A DNA stretch of 64,000 nt from Phoma sp. XZ068 (Eukaryota; Ascomycota; Dothideomycetes; Pleosporales; Didymellaceae), in NCBI GenBank assembly GCA_004835665.1, contig RBKR01000031.1, positions 1 to 64,000 of the forward strand. The letters are read 5' to 3'. The notes below the pieces were generated by a model. The model saw only the letters and a list, made by a program, of their open reading frames with translations. It searched no databases and had not been told where the DNA came from. A program made the position numbers and the translations under genes. Shown one piece after another: positions 41,726-53,071 of the stretch (within the stretch, counting starts at the first letter, position 1; every line of letters starts with the position of its first letter).

Positions 41726-42054
41726 TTTATAACTAGCTATAAAGTTGTAGACTTTATACTATATAAACGATTTTTACCTTTCTATATATAATAAATATGT
41801 ATAAAAATATATAAATACGTATAAAAATATATAAATACGTATAAAAATATATAACCATGGAAATACCATTATTGGCGGTAAATAGATTAATATAATTAAT
41901 CTAAATACCGCCACCGCTACTATTACATATCATCTGATTAACTAAACTTTACAGGTTAAACTAAAAAAAGAATATTATTAATTTAACAGAACTATAAAGC
42001 TTTACCAGTAGAAAATATATATTTTTTTTTCGTTCTCTCCTCTAACTTATAGGA
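41726..42054. repeat. convergent nad1/nad5 spacer with hairpin and tandem repeat
   Basis: Three copies of 'cgtataaaaatatataaata' lie at about 41790-41855. At 41874-41912 GGCGGTA pairs with TACCGCC and AGATTAAT with ATTAATCT around a 3-base loop, with a small internal loop between the stems. It lies between genes that converge, so it could mark transcript ends or processing. Confidence 0.7.
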
Positions 42055-45000
42055 TTATTTTTTTAATTTAGTTACAATATTTGTTAGTTTACATCTATAA
42101 ACTGTATAGAATAATTTAAAAGTATTTCTAAAAGTTACGTTAAAATAGAATTTTGTTACTAGATTAAGCACAATAACGAAGAAACCTAATAAACATTCTG
42201 CTAAAACTGTCTCTCCTATGATTAGGAATAAGACTTGGTTACTTTGTTCATATTTTAATTGATCTATGTATTCAAGAGCTGAATTAGTGTTTTCATCTAA
42301 TTTTTTAATGGCCTCAGTAGCTGCGTCTCTAACAACATCTATATTAGAATTGTGGTCATCTGCTCTCTGAGGATTACGCGCAGCTAATTCTGTTAATTCG
42401 CTAACTAAACGATTTTCTGTTTGAAGAATATCAGTACGCTCTACATGGCTATTAGAAAACACGTTTTCTTTAATATTTTGAGCGTTTTCTGCCATTGACT
42501 TTGCATCTGGTACTGTATCTTCACGATTATCGAAAGCATCGACTTCTCTTTGTATAGTACTATCTCTTGAACTACCACCACCAAAACTACTCTGCATAGA
42601 TGCAGAGAAAGGCTCCCTACTTTTACTAAGTAATAAAGATGATGCTAAAAGAATAGACAAGATTAAAATGTTAATATTTATATAAGAAGAAAATAACATA
42701 TAGAACACTATACCTGTTGACATAAATAATCCATAAGTTGTAACAGATCCTGTGCTAAGGCTACCAATATTATTACTAATATTTAATAGACCTTTCTCGA
42801 GTCCATATGGCCCTATATACTCTACAGATCCTTTATCTATAACTTTTGTGGTTTGTCCCCCAAGTTTTAATACAATTCCAGTAACGTATCTGTTATAAAA
42901 CAACTCTATTAAGAAACGTTGATTAAAGAAACTAAATATATTATATCCTGTTCTAGATAATTTAAAAAAAATTAATATAGTAGACATAAATTCAGACAAC
43001 AGAATCGCTATTACACTTAATGATATAGTAAACATTAAAGGTAATAATTTAAACATAGTTGGTACTCCAAATTCAGTATCTAACATAATTTCATGAGAAG
43101 GGTGTATAAATAACGCATTATCTGAAAAGAATCCTGAACCCAGCCCTATAAACATATCTTTTGTTACAAACCCAAAGAATATAGAGAATACCGCTAAAAT
43201 CATTAAAGGTAAGCTCATAAAAATATCACCTTCATGTGCATTTTTATAATTAATTAAAGGTCCATTAGGATTTGTTAAGAATGTTAAATATAACACTTTT
43301 ACAGAGTATAGTGTAGTAAACATTGCTCCAATAGTAGCAATTATATACACAACAGTACCAGAAAAATAATACTGACCATACGCAGATTCAAGAATGAAAT
43401 CTTTTGAATAGAACCCTGTCATAAATGGGAAAGCTACTAAACTTAAAGAAGCGATAAGCATTACTGAATAAGTTAGTGGTAAGAATGGTCTTAATCCACC
43501 ATATCTTCTAAAATCTTGATTATCCGCTACAGCATGAATAACCGCTCCCGCTCCTAAGAACAGAAGTGCTTTATAAAAGGCGTGATTTACTAAATGAAAT
43601 AATGCTATCCCATAAGAAGATAAACCTACAGCTATAACCATCATACCTAATTGCGAAATTACTATCATAAAAATATGACGTAAATTGGACCATTTCTTTA
43701 TTAATCTTGATATTTTTCTCACCTATCTTTAAATTTAACTCATTCATTAAGTTTTACAACATCATTTTCTTTCTTGCTTGGTCTAACCAAAAAAAATTGT
43801 TTTATTAGGTTAATTCTTTTCATTTTTTCTGTTCTTAGAGGATATTTCTCGAAATAATTTTCTATCAAATTAAACAATTCAGTTTTCCTATATATAACAT
43901 ATTTAAATGCTTCTATTTTAGGACTAGAAATATCGACTCTTCCTCCATATATGTGAATTAAAGGTTCCAATAAATATTTATTTTTTTGAGATATACCAAT
44001 AAAAACTTGACCGGACGCTTCATTAAAATACACTGAACCGTCACTATCAATAAATCCACTAAGTCACCCGTCATTAAAAACAATGTTATTTGCATACTTT
44101 AATTTTATATTAAATTTTTCACAAAGCTTATTTATTTGTAATAAACGTGTAGGATTCCGAATTAATCCATTTACATCGTTTATTAATGCAATTAAACCTG
44201 CTTTATTTCTTAATTTATATTTAAATGCATGTGCATTTGAAATTTCTTTTACAGACCCTCCATATTTATGTTGTATTAAATATAGGACTTTTTTATCTCT
44301 GGCATCCATAGTTATTTCACAACTATTGTATCCATTTTTAGATAATAAAAAGTAACCGTCTCCATCTATTAATCCAGCTAATCACTGTCTAAATGCAAGA
44401 TCTGAATCTCTAATTTTGTAGTCAGAACTAGTAGTATATACACGAGTAGACATATTCCTACTAAAAATTAAACTATGTCTATTATTTTTTTTAATAAAAA
44501 GTGAACAAATAGTTTTACTTTTAAAATTTTGTTGTTTAAAGATAAATGGTTTTGTAATTAAGTTAGTTAATTTTAACTTAATAAAGACTAATATCAAACG
44601 TATGGCCTCTGAGATTCCTACTAACTTACTAATAACCTCAAATTTTCATCTTATTTCCCCGTATAAAATACAGAGGTATAACCTTATAATGGTAGATGAA
44701 TTAAGAAACTTGAAATTACAGTGATTATTTCAATAATCACGAGCTTTGGTTATCTGCGAATTGGCTATAATATATTTACATATAGCTTCTACGCATATAG
44801 TTTGATGCCTAAATATACTAGAATGAGTAGTATATTTTTGAGCCAATTGACTCATAGTAGAATAAGCTATAACTTTTTTTATATCTTGTTGATATAAACC
44901 AATAAGAGAGCTAAACACGGTTGTCATAGCACCTAATCATAAACATATTGTTAATACGATTGAACTATACTCTATTAAAGGAGATGAACGCATCAATAGA

Positions 45001-46763
45001 TACACTCCCGCAGTAACCATAGTGGCAGCGTGTATTAATGCAGACACAGGTGTAGGCAAATTTGTTGATTTATGCTATATGTAGACCAATGTCTACATAA
45101 ATGCGGTACAAATACTCAACAACTTACGTTGTTGTTCGGACTATATCATCAATTACATTAATTGTTTATGAGTTTAATTTTATCTTTTATGATTTCTATA
45201 CCTGATTCAATTAAAGGTTTTTATTTATAACCATATAATATGCTTTTAACCATCTTAAACATGAAACATCTTTTTTAGTATTATGGGGATAATTGTGTAG
45301 ATAACTTAATATTAGGTTTACTAAAATTAACTACAGTATTATAACCATTATAACTTTTTATATGTTTAACCATCTATTAGGTTAGCAAACAATTTACTAA
45401 ATTCCACATGATCTTTTTGAGAAATTACGTATCTTTATATGTTTACCTGTTTTTTTAAATAGGCAGAACTAATGAAACATCTTTATGCATCTGAAAATCC
45501 AGATAATCATGCATTACGTAAATTTACTTTTCCAAAAAATTTTATATGTGTACTGTTAGTTTTATATTTTAAAAAGCTTCTAACCATAATGTAAACTGAA
45601 GTTTTTTTTTTATTTTTAGTTATTAAGTTACCATTTAATATCTTTATTATTTTTAAAAGATTATCTTTAACTCTACTGATAAGTTTGGTTTACTTTGCTT
45701 TGTACTGTTACGGATCCAAAACTAATTATTTTTTAATATAGAATAGTACTTGTGGATCTACGCTGAATTGTGTTACTTTAAACACTAAATAGTCTCTTTT
45801 GTCTACACTAAATCCTCCGTCTTCTTCAGCAAATGCTGTTAACCATTATTCAAAAAAAAAATTATCATATAATGTAATTGCTTCACGTGTAGTCTCTGAG
45901 GATCCTACTTGTAATGAAATTACTTTGGTTTCCTGCGGATTGTCCCTCATTCTGGATTTTTCCGAAGTTTACAAAGCAAACAGGGGACCAGTATATGAAA
46001 ACGGGATGTTCCCGCATATAGTCAATTTTAAGGAAAGCCCTATTCAACCCTCCATGGCCATAGGCAATCATACGTGAAGTCCTACTTGAGAACTTTTAGC
46101 CATTGCTCCTATCACTAGACATATTCCTACAATAGTTACAACATTTTCATTCATGAAAGGAGCTAATGAGAATACAGTAGCATAATCTAGATTCCCAAAT
46201 GCTAATAATATGGCAAACATACCTATAGTTAAGAAACAATCTCCTACTCTGTTAGTTAAAAATGCTGAAAGAGAGCTTTGATTTGCTGCTATTCTTTGAT
46301 ATCAAAAACAAACTAAAAGATAGGAACAAACTCCAACACCCTCTCAACCTACAAACATTAATAAATAGCTACTTCCTGTAACTAATATAAGCATCATAAA
46401 TGTGAATAAGCTTAAATAACTAAAAAATCTTTGGTTATGAGGGTCATGACTCATATAACCAATGGAATATAAATGTACTAAAGAAGCAACAATTAGTACA
46501 GGTATAAGCATAGAAACTGTTAATGAATCAAAATGAAATTCTCAAGATACATATAATGATTCAGAATCAATTCATCTAAATAAATGCATAAATATAGGCA
46601 TATTATTTAATCCAACTTCAAAAAAAGCAATTACGGCAAAAACAGTTGTCATTATAACAGCTGTACATGTAATTATTTGTGAACCTGAAACTCCGATTTT
46701 TCTACCAAAAAAACCAGATGCTATTGATCCTAATAGTGGTGACATTATTAAAGCTAGATACAT
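42055..46763 (-). CDS. nad5: NADH dehydrogenase subunit 5 with C-terminal tail
   Basis: Exons 46047-46763, 44850-45056 and 42055-43653 join to 841 codons (840 residues), all in frame. The core shows GVCSYLLVCFWYQR, AMAKSSQVGLHVWLPMAMEGPTPVSALIHAATM across intron 1, and AYSTMSQLGMMV across intron 2. NAD5 usually ends near residue 650. Here about 170 residues follow: a Ser/Gly-rich linker, a helical stretch (ILQTENRLVSELTELAARNP, VVRDAATEAIKKLDENTNS), one hydrophobic segment (FLIIGETVLAECLLGFFVIV) and a basic end. This tail is homologous to the NAD4 tail. The ATG overlaps the nad4L stop by one base, as usual in fungi. Confidence 0.95.
43654..44849 (-). mobile_element. group I intron 2 of nad5
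   Basis: Inserted in TMS|QLGMMV. The donor T is at 44850, and the intron ends in G before 43653. It carries a LAGLIDADG frame continuous with exon 2. Splice points are inferred from conserved NAD5 sequence. Confidence 0.8.
43701..44849 (-). CDS. LAGLIDADG homing endonuclease in nad5 intron 2
   Basis: Open from exon 2 to TAA at 43701 with TGA as Trp. After a linker of about 150 residues, motif 1 reads WLAGLIDGDGYF (near 44375) and motif 2 WLSGFIDSDGSVYF (near 44055), each with the catalytic acidic residue. The repeats after each motif (HKYGGSVKEIS; IHIYGGRVDIS) are typical, and the end VKFKDRWEKYQD resembles family members. It should be a complete two-motif monomeric enzyme. Confidence 0.87.
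45057..46046 (-). mobile_element. group I intron 1 of nad5, degenerate
   Basis: Inserted in AMEG|PTPVS. Its 5' and core part (45880-46046) shares 'gtgtagtctctgaggatcctacttgtaatg'-like sequence with cox1 intron 2 (6309-6340). Near 45371-45419 the minus strand encodes QKDHVEFSKLFANLIDG, like a first LAGLIDADG helix, but stops follow. No intact endonuclease frame. Confidence 0.72.
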
Positions 46764-47032
46764 TATTTAAATTCAATACTAATACTTCCTCTTAATCTAT
46801 AAAAAGCTACTAAAATACCTAAACCAATAGCGGATTCTGCTCCAGCTATGGCAATAATATAAATAGCGTATGTTTGACCTAATATATCATCAAAGCTAAG
46901 TGAACTAACCAATATTAAAAACGTAATAGCCAATAGCATTATTTCTATTGAAATAAGCATTAGTATAATGTTTTTTCTATTTAAAACAAAACCTAAAATT
47001 CCAATTGTAAATAAGATTAGTGATAAATTCAT
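46763..47032 (-). CDS. nad4L: NADH dehydrogenase subunit 4L
   Basis: 89 residues, the usual size. Typical sequence: MNLSLILFTIGILGFVLNRK, the EIMLLAITFLIL helix with its conserved glutamate, and AGAESAIGLGILVAFYRLRG with the second glutamate. Its TAA overlaps the nad5 ATG by one base. Small membrane subunit of complex I. Confidence 0.97.
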   Translation of the reverse strand: MNLSLILFTIGILGFVLNRKNIILMLISIEIMLLAITFLILVSSLSFDDILGQTYAIYIIAIAGAESAIGLGILVAFYRLRGSISIEFK

Positions 47033-47555
47033 TGTGTAAAAATATAAGTTAATGTCTGTTTGTTAAAATACTTTCATTTAAGAATCAAACTTAAATGAGA
47101 ATAGAATAGTTTTCTTTTTAGAGATTTGGGCTTTACTAGAAAAAATTCTATCTTCTCCCACCAGTGGACTATAAACTTAAATTTATAGTATGGTTTCTAA
47201 CTAATTTTTTATGTTAGGATATACTATATAATTTATCCATCTGTACAGCTAAGCTAGATAAGTTTATATATATGTTCATTTAACGCTAAAAGGCTTTTGT
47301 TGACGATCTGTATATCAATTTTGCTTTTTTATTAAAAAGCAATTTTATGTTAAAATTTACTGTTCTTCTAATCAAGAAAGTAATTTTTCTAGATATAGAG
47401 ATTCTCCAAGAATAAGAATATATAGATTCTCCAAGAATAAGAATTTATAGATTCTCCAAAAATAAGAATATAGATTCTCCAGAAATAAGAATATAGAGAT
47501 AGTTGTTAGATGGTATAATAAAGAATATGGTAAGCTTTTTAACTACATAAATTTA
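47033..47555. repeat. orf342-nad4L spacer with tandem repeat
   Basis: A 23- to 27-bp unit containing 'agattctccaagaataagaat' is repeated four times at 47396-47500. No gene is seen. Confidence 0.75.
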
Positions 47556-48584
47556 TTACGTATTACCACGTTTATTATTAGATATACTAGGATTATCATT
47601 AGCAATAGAACTATCCCCAAATTTACGCTTATTATTAGAAGATGGGCCAGACATAGAATAATCACCATTGACCCTCTTTGATTCTAATATATGATACATT
47701 CTGATTTCGCTATTAAAATTAGTATGACTATCCTTTAATGCATCATGTGCTGAAATAAATTTAGCCTCTCAGTCTTGCAATTTACCGTCTTCTATATACT
47801 TATTTTTGTTATCTTCAAGATCTTTTATTTCCTGTCTTCAACCTATAATTTGCTCTTGCTGATATTCAGCGTTACCTTTTACTCTAAAAATCTTTTTCTC
47901 TAAGTTTGAAAGATCGTTAGAATTTTCTGTACTAGAATTACTTGTACCAGTACCACTATCAGCTATAGTACCCGGAGTATAACTAGGATCGGCACTAAAA
48001 TTACTACCCCCTGGATTATTAGGAGCTTGCATAGAACTAGTCAACCCAGCTGCACTACTACCCCTTGGTAAAGAATCACTTTCAGCTGTACTGCTAGAAA
48101 CTGGCATAGGACCCCCAGCACAAGAAGTATGGAGAGTATTAATACCTTCCTTTATTAAAAACCGAATACCACCCAAAGAGCAAAAATATGTCAAGCTTAC
48201 AGGTACATTGTCTAAATTACTAAAAATATCGTATAGTAGATACTTAGAAACATAGAATCTTACCCCATAAGCAATAGCTGCAGTAATGATACTACTAACT
48301 AAACCAATAATAAAAGTTTTATTGATAGTGAATATACCGCTTTGTAGTGTGGATGTACCTACAAAGGATGTAGGGTTAGCTACATATATTTTTAACACCC
48401 TTAAATTATTTAAAAGAATGTGCCGATTAGTGATTTCCTCAAATTTGATAACATTAGCTATAAATGGTTTAAATCCTCTTAAAATATTTAAAGGGATGTG
48501 ACCATTAAATATCATTACGTTAATTATATACAACATACAAAATTGTGCATTACCCTTTTCATTACAAAAACTATAAGGATTCAT
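47556..48584 (-). CDS. orf342, membrane protein with nad6-derived start
   Basis: 342 residues with TGA as Trp. The first 28 or so residues (MNPYSFCNEKGNAQ...) repeat the start of NAD6, and the DNA upstream repeats the nad6 leader, so its 5' end was captured from nad6. Next, LQSGIFTINKTFIIGLVSSI introduces hydrophobic segments. Then comes CAGGPMPVSSSTAESD with a Ser-, Pro- and Gly-rich stretch (SLPRGSSAAGLTSSMQAPNN). Both are shared with orf322. The C-terminal 110 residues are hydrophilic and helical, ending in Asn- and Ser-rich sequence (MSGPSSNNKRKFGD). I do not recognise a function. Confidence 0.8.
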
Positions 48585-48838
48585 CTAGTAAAAGAACAGC
48601 TCTATCTTTTTAGGCTATTATTCACGCTAAAATCTCCTAACATTATACTATCGGTTAGCCCGTGTATTTTTAATTACACTGTGCTTTAAACCTATATATA
48701 TAAATAGTTTGTTTGAAATAATTTTTTTTATGTAACCTCCGTCTTTTCTATTTACTTTTTATAATGGATAGAAAATGGATTACTAAAACCTATTAGCTTT
48801 AAAAAGTGTAAGTATTTTTCCTAATACTTACACTTTTC

Positions 48839-48911
48839 AAGCCTTTAAAATGAATCGAACATTTATCAGAATATTAACAGTATTCCGCTCTACCGTAGAG
48901 CTATAAAGGCT
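48839..48911 (-). tRNA. trnN: tRNA-Asn (GUU), copy 2
   Basis: Acceptor AGCCTTT/AAAGGCT and anticodon loop CTGTTAA are intact. The D-arm has changed to GCTCTACGGTAGAGC, a near-perfect short hairpin with a reduced loop, which may impair folding. Confidence 0.8.
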
Positions 48912-48942
48912 ATTACATAAATAACATCTCTATAACCTTACT

Positions 48943-49015
48943 AAACCTTTAAAATGAATCGAACATTTATCAGAATATTAACAGTATTCCGCTTTACCAT
49001 TGAGCTATAAAGGCT
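48943..49015 (-). tRNA. trnN: tRNA-Asn (GUU), copy 3
   Basis: Normal D-arm and anticodon. The acceptor 3' side is AAAGGTT, giving a G-T pair at position 2. Leader sequence lies on both sides, so copies 2 and 3 arose by tandem duplication of the captured nad6-trnN segment. Confidence 0.8.
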
Positions 49016-49235
49016 CTTACATAAATAACATCTCTATAACAACTCTAAACCTATAAATATAAATAGTTTGAAATAATTTTTTATTTATGTAAGCTTGGTT
49101 TTTTCTATTTACTTTTTATAATGGATAGTAGCTAAAACACTAAAATAAAAATAGCGTAGCTATATTCTATACCATATTACAATATACTATACTAAATGTA
49201 AATGATCAATTTTATACTCATTACTATTTAATACA
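49016..49235. repeat. second leader copy and dispersed repeat
   Basis: 49045-49130 repeats part of the nad6/orf342 leader. 49131-49200 matches the dispersed element at 9727 and 11064 ('aaatagcgtagctatat', 'ctataccatatta'). Confidence 0.7.
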
Positions 49236-51623
49236 CTATTTAGGTTTGTTTGAATAATTTCTTTCGGGATTCAACCGTAATAAGATTTCCAAAAATGCAC
49301 CTTGTATAATACCCCTTTCAGATAGATCATTTTGGACTATTAAAGACCGAACATCCTCACTATAGACAAGAGCATTCGTAAGATTCCGGCCAATAAATAC
49401 ACGATTAAAGAAAGTACGTAGAGTGGCATTTCTTGCCATACGTGTTATAGCGTCAGAAGATAATATACTACGTAATGAAATATTTAAAGAAGGTTCTATT
49501 TCAACCGGGTGAGCTATAGCATATCTTGTGATATGTTGCAAAGTAACTGATGTGTTAGGTCTTCCATAAACAACAGGAGCACCATATCATTCACTTTCTG
49601 CTGTAGTCTGTATAGTATTTTGTCTTAAATGAAATATTCTACCAATAATATATTCAAATATAATAAGAAATTGTACCATAGTAATAGTATTTGCAGAACT
49701 ATCTTTTGTATTACCCTGTTTATCCTTGTCATTATTATTATTATCTTTATTACCATCTGATCCATTATTAGCTTCTGAAGTGTTATCCCTGCTAATTGTA
49801 TTACTAGGTTGAACAATTTTAGCAGGACCGGAATTGGTCTTTTTAGGTACTCAACTGTCCGATACAACATCATAGTATGTGTTAGTCCTGTCTATAACTC
49901 AATCAACAAACCCATTTAACCTATCTATTGCCGTTACAAAAAATCCAATAATAGAATGTATATTAACAGCTAAAACTAATAGAAGAGATCCTAGGAAAAA
50001 AAGTACAAATCTTTGAATTGAATGACCAATAACTAAATGGCTATGATATTGTAAGATATTACTAAAGAAAGAAACGGGTGTTAGAGTTGTATAATATCTT
50101 GTAGATACATATGTTTCTACAACACCTCTTATAACAGATAGGTTGTTATTTTGCAATCCTATTCAATTATCATATGAATTTCTAATTAAAGAATTAATGG
50201 GTTTCGCACTAAAATCAAGGCTACTTATACAATCTAAACCACTAGTGATTAGATGGTAATAAGATAAAATATCCTCATATAAAAAACTTATTGATAATAA
50301 ACCAATCTTTACTGTAAAAGAGTTTATACCACTTTGTAAACTCTTTACTCTAAAAGAGTTTACACCACTTTGTAAACTGGCTAAATGTAATCTATTAGGT
50401 GATGCATAATGAACACATAAAAGCTTAGAAAATTTAGATAAACTAAAAATTTTCCCTATATAAAAAAAAAATGCAGAAAAATTCATTATATGGCTGCTAA
50501 TTCAACCTTTTAGTCCAAAAGTACCATTTCTAGTTTTCGAGTTAATTAAAGTATGTTGTAAATTAGCTTTAAGGTAACCTCTTATCATAGTAGAGGATTC
50601 CCTATTAAATGAAGAACGTATATTTTTTAAACTACCTGCATATCTATATTTAAAAACTGCCCGCATTGCTGTTAACCGTCTTGTTAATCTACCAGATGCC
50701 TCAAATCTTACACCACTTACTACTTGTTGGTTAATATTATTTATCACATTACTTTTGTTTAACGTTTCCGTACTATTGTCAAAAGTAATAAGAGTATGTA
50801 AATCAGGTAATTTTACCATTTGTAAAACAGCTTTTCTTAAAATATTTACTGCTTTATTTTTTCTATCTCTTAATTTTAATGCAACTGCGGATGAAAATAC
50901 GTCACTATTTAAATGTACAGCTTTTAATTCCACTAGGTTAATTTTTATCTTTTTGTTATAGAGTTTTTCTAATAAGCTAATTAACCCTAAGTTTCTTAAA
51001 TTTAATACTAAACTCGTAAACAAAGATGTGTTAAAATGAATATTTTTTGTAAAATGAAATAAAGTTTTTTGCAATTTAAACAATTTTTTTAATTGTCTAG
51101 TATTATAGTCAGGAATATTATAAAAATTAAAATATATTTTTCTTAACTCGGTTCTAAGTGAATAGTCAAATAAATTACTCTTTTCTTTAAAAAAAGCTAT
51201 ATTTCATTTCTTGGAAATAGAAAAAATTTTTTTTAATAGATGAAGTGATCTATTTTTATGGTTTGGTATATATACTTTTTTTTTTCCCACAACTATTTTT
51301 CTAAACTTAATTAAGGTAATTAAGTTTCTTATATAGTTCTCAAATGAAGATTTTTTTTTATTGTACGTGTACAATGTAATAAAAAGTTTACTATTAGTAT
51401 GTTGTAATTCAGCCCTACTTGTATAAATTTTATTGGCTGAATAACGTAATTTATTGTTTCGTCTACGGTTAAGAACGACTCTTTTTACTTGTAACATATT
51501 TAAGTAACTTTTTAAAAGAATATTTAGTAGATAATTATTCGCTACTAGCGATTTACTGGAGGATTTATTGTAAGAATAACTACTAGTACCTCATTCTTTA
51601 GTGGAGAAAGGATAAAAATTCAT
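49236..51623 (-). CDS. rps3: ribosomal protein S3 fused to a long membrane-type extension
   Basis: One frame of 795 residues with TGA as Trp at 51204, 50502, 50163 and 49899, ending in TAG at 49236. The first 370 or so residues are fungal mitochondrial RPS3: the TKEWGTSSYSYNKS start, IYTSRAELQHTNSK, and the C-terminal FEASGRLTRRLTAMRAVFKY and NSKTRNGTFGLKGWISS where RPS3 normally ends. It then runs on without a stop: a duplicated LQSGVNSFRVK/LQSGINSFTVK motif, a hydrophobic segment (FVLFFLGSLLLVLAVNI), an Asn- and Asp-rich linker and a C-terminal domain of about 140 residues (WYGAPVVYGRPNTS to NPERNYSNKPK). The frame is open to 51743, so the start could be earlier. RPS3 binds the small ribosomal subunit; the extension may tether it or be cleaved. 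Confidence 0.88.
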
Positions 51624-52094
51624 ATTTTTGTATTGATCTTTCTCAGAATTGGTTTGTATTTTATTATCTTTTTTTGTTAAATAGTTAACTCCAGTATATT
51701 TATTCTGGTAATGATCAAACGAACTAATCACTAAGATACATTATTGAATTATTGGCATTATTGGGACAAACCTAAACGATAAAATGAAAAACGAATAAAA
51801 AACGAAAGGGAAATGGATAAGGATAATTATCTTTATTATAGAGATAAACATTTTTACTACACTGGTAAAAAAACATATTTATTGCACTAACATTTTTACT
51901 GCACGAATAAAAAACATCTTTACTCCATTGGTAAAAACTGTATAAAGAGTTCCGCTAAACTAAAACAGTAACTTAAACTAAAAAGTTCCATTAAACTAGT
52001 AAAGTGTCCCTTAAACTAGTAAAATGTACCTTAAACTAGAAAAGTTGTTCTAAAGAGTTCACTTCCGGCTAATATAAAAAGAGGGCTAAATTGG
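51624..52094. repeat. intergenic tandem repeats (second pass)
   Basis: Same arrays as 1633-2101. Up to 51743 the region is also open in the rps3 frame (upstream residues include YTGVNYLTKK), so part may be coding. Confidence 0.65.
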
Positions 52095-53063
52095 TTATTT
52101 ATTATTTGAATCATTAGGTTTCCAGTTTTTTAAATCCTGAATTAGCTCTGGAGTTATTGTCACGGTTGCTATGCTATGTTTTATATCAGGCCTAACGATC
52201 TTTATTCATTCTTTTGCTATTGCCCCTGTTTCATAGTTATCATACCCTACAACAGACATTCTTGGAGAACGATAAAGGCCATACGGCTTTTTGTATTGTC
52301 CATGATAATATTTAACTGCCTCTAACTTTTCTCCAAGATATCTAGCACCCTCATCACTCTTTAGTTTGGATTCATCGATAGGTACAAAAATTAGCGCTAG
52401 TCTAGTATTTGGATAACCACCTATGTATGACCCATCTGGGCTTATATAACGTCACTCATATAATCTGGTTCTTGGATTCAAATAAGCATCTGTAGAAGGT
52501 CGACCAGTACCTACCATATATTTACCACAAAACCACCCAAAGTTATTTTCTAAAGAATCATCAATATCTGCACTGTTAACTGCTGGATGACTATTACCAA
52601 CGGCAGTAGAACTAGGATCGGCACTAGAACTACTACTCCCTGGGTTATTAGGAGCTTGCATAGAACTAGTCAACCCAGCTGCACTACTACCCCTTGGTAA
52701 AGAATCACTTCCAGCTCTACTGCTAGAAACTGGCATAGGACCCCCAGCACAATCCTTTTGGAAAATAGTAAGACCACCATTTGAAAAACCAATACCTATA
52801 CAGCTTAACAAGGCCGCGATACCTGCTAGGATTTCTTTATAAGGTAAAATTTCCAATGCTAAATAATTCGAAACATAGTATCTTATCCCATAAAAAATAG
52901 CTGCAGTAATCATACTACTAACTAAACCAATAATCAATTTTTTATTGATAGTAAATATACCACTTTGTAGTGGCATAGGAAAAGAGCTGTAAGATTTGGG
53001 AAAAAAAGTTCTTAATTGTCCGCTACAGGAGACTACTTTTTTATTTACATTAAGTATAAACAT
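52095..53063 (-). CDS. orf322, unknown protein downstream of cox1/cox2
   Basis: 322 residues with TGA as Trp at 52452; starts 9 bases after the cox2 stop. Order: N-terminal basic region, LQSGIFTINKKLIIGLVSSM with two or so hydrophobic segments, CAGGPMPVSSSRAGSD with the Ser/Gly/Pro-rich linker shared with orf342, then a distinct C-terminal domain of about 130 residues: WFCGKYMVGTGRPSTDAYL, EWRYISPDGSYIGGYPNTRL and PYGLYRSPRMSVVGYDNYE. The C-terminal domain looks compact and well conserved in style (many Trp, Tyr, Gly, Pro). I do not know the family. Close spacing suggests it shares the cox1/cox2 transcript. Confidence 0.82.
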
Positions 53064-53071
53064 AAAAGTAA

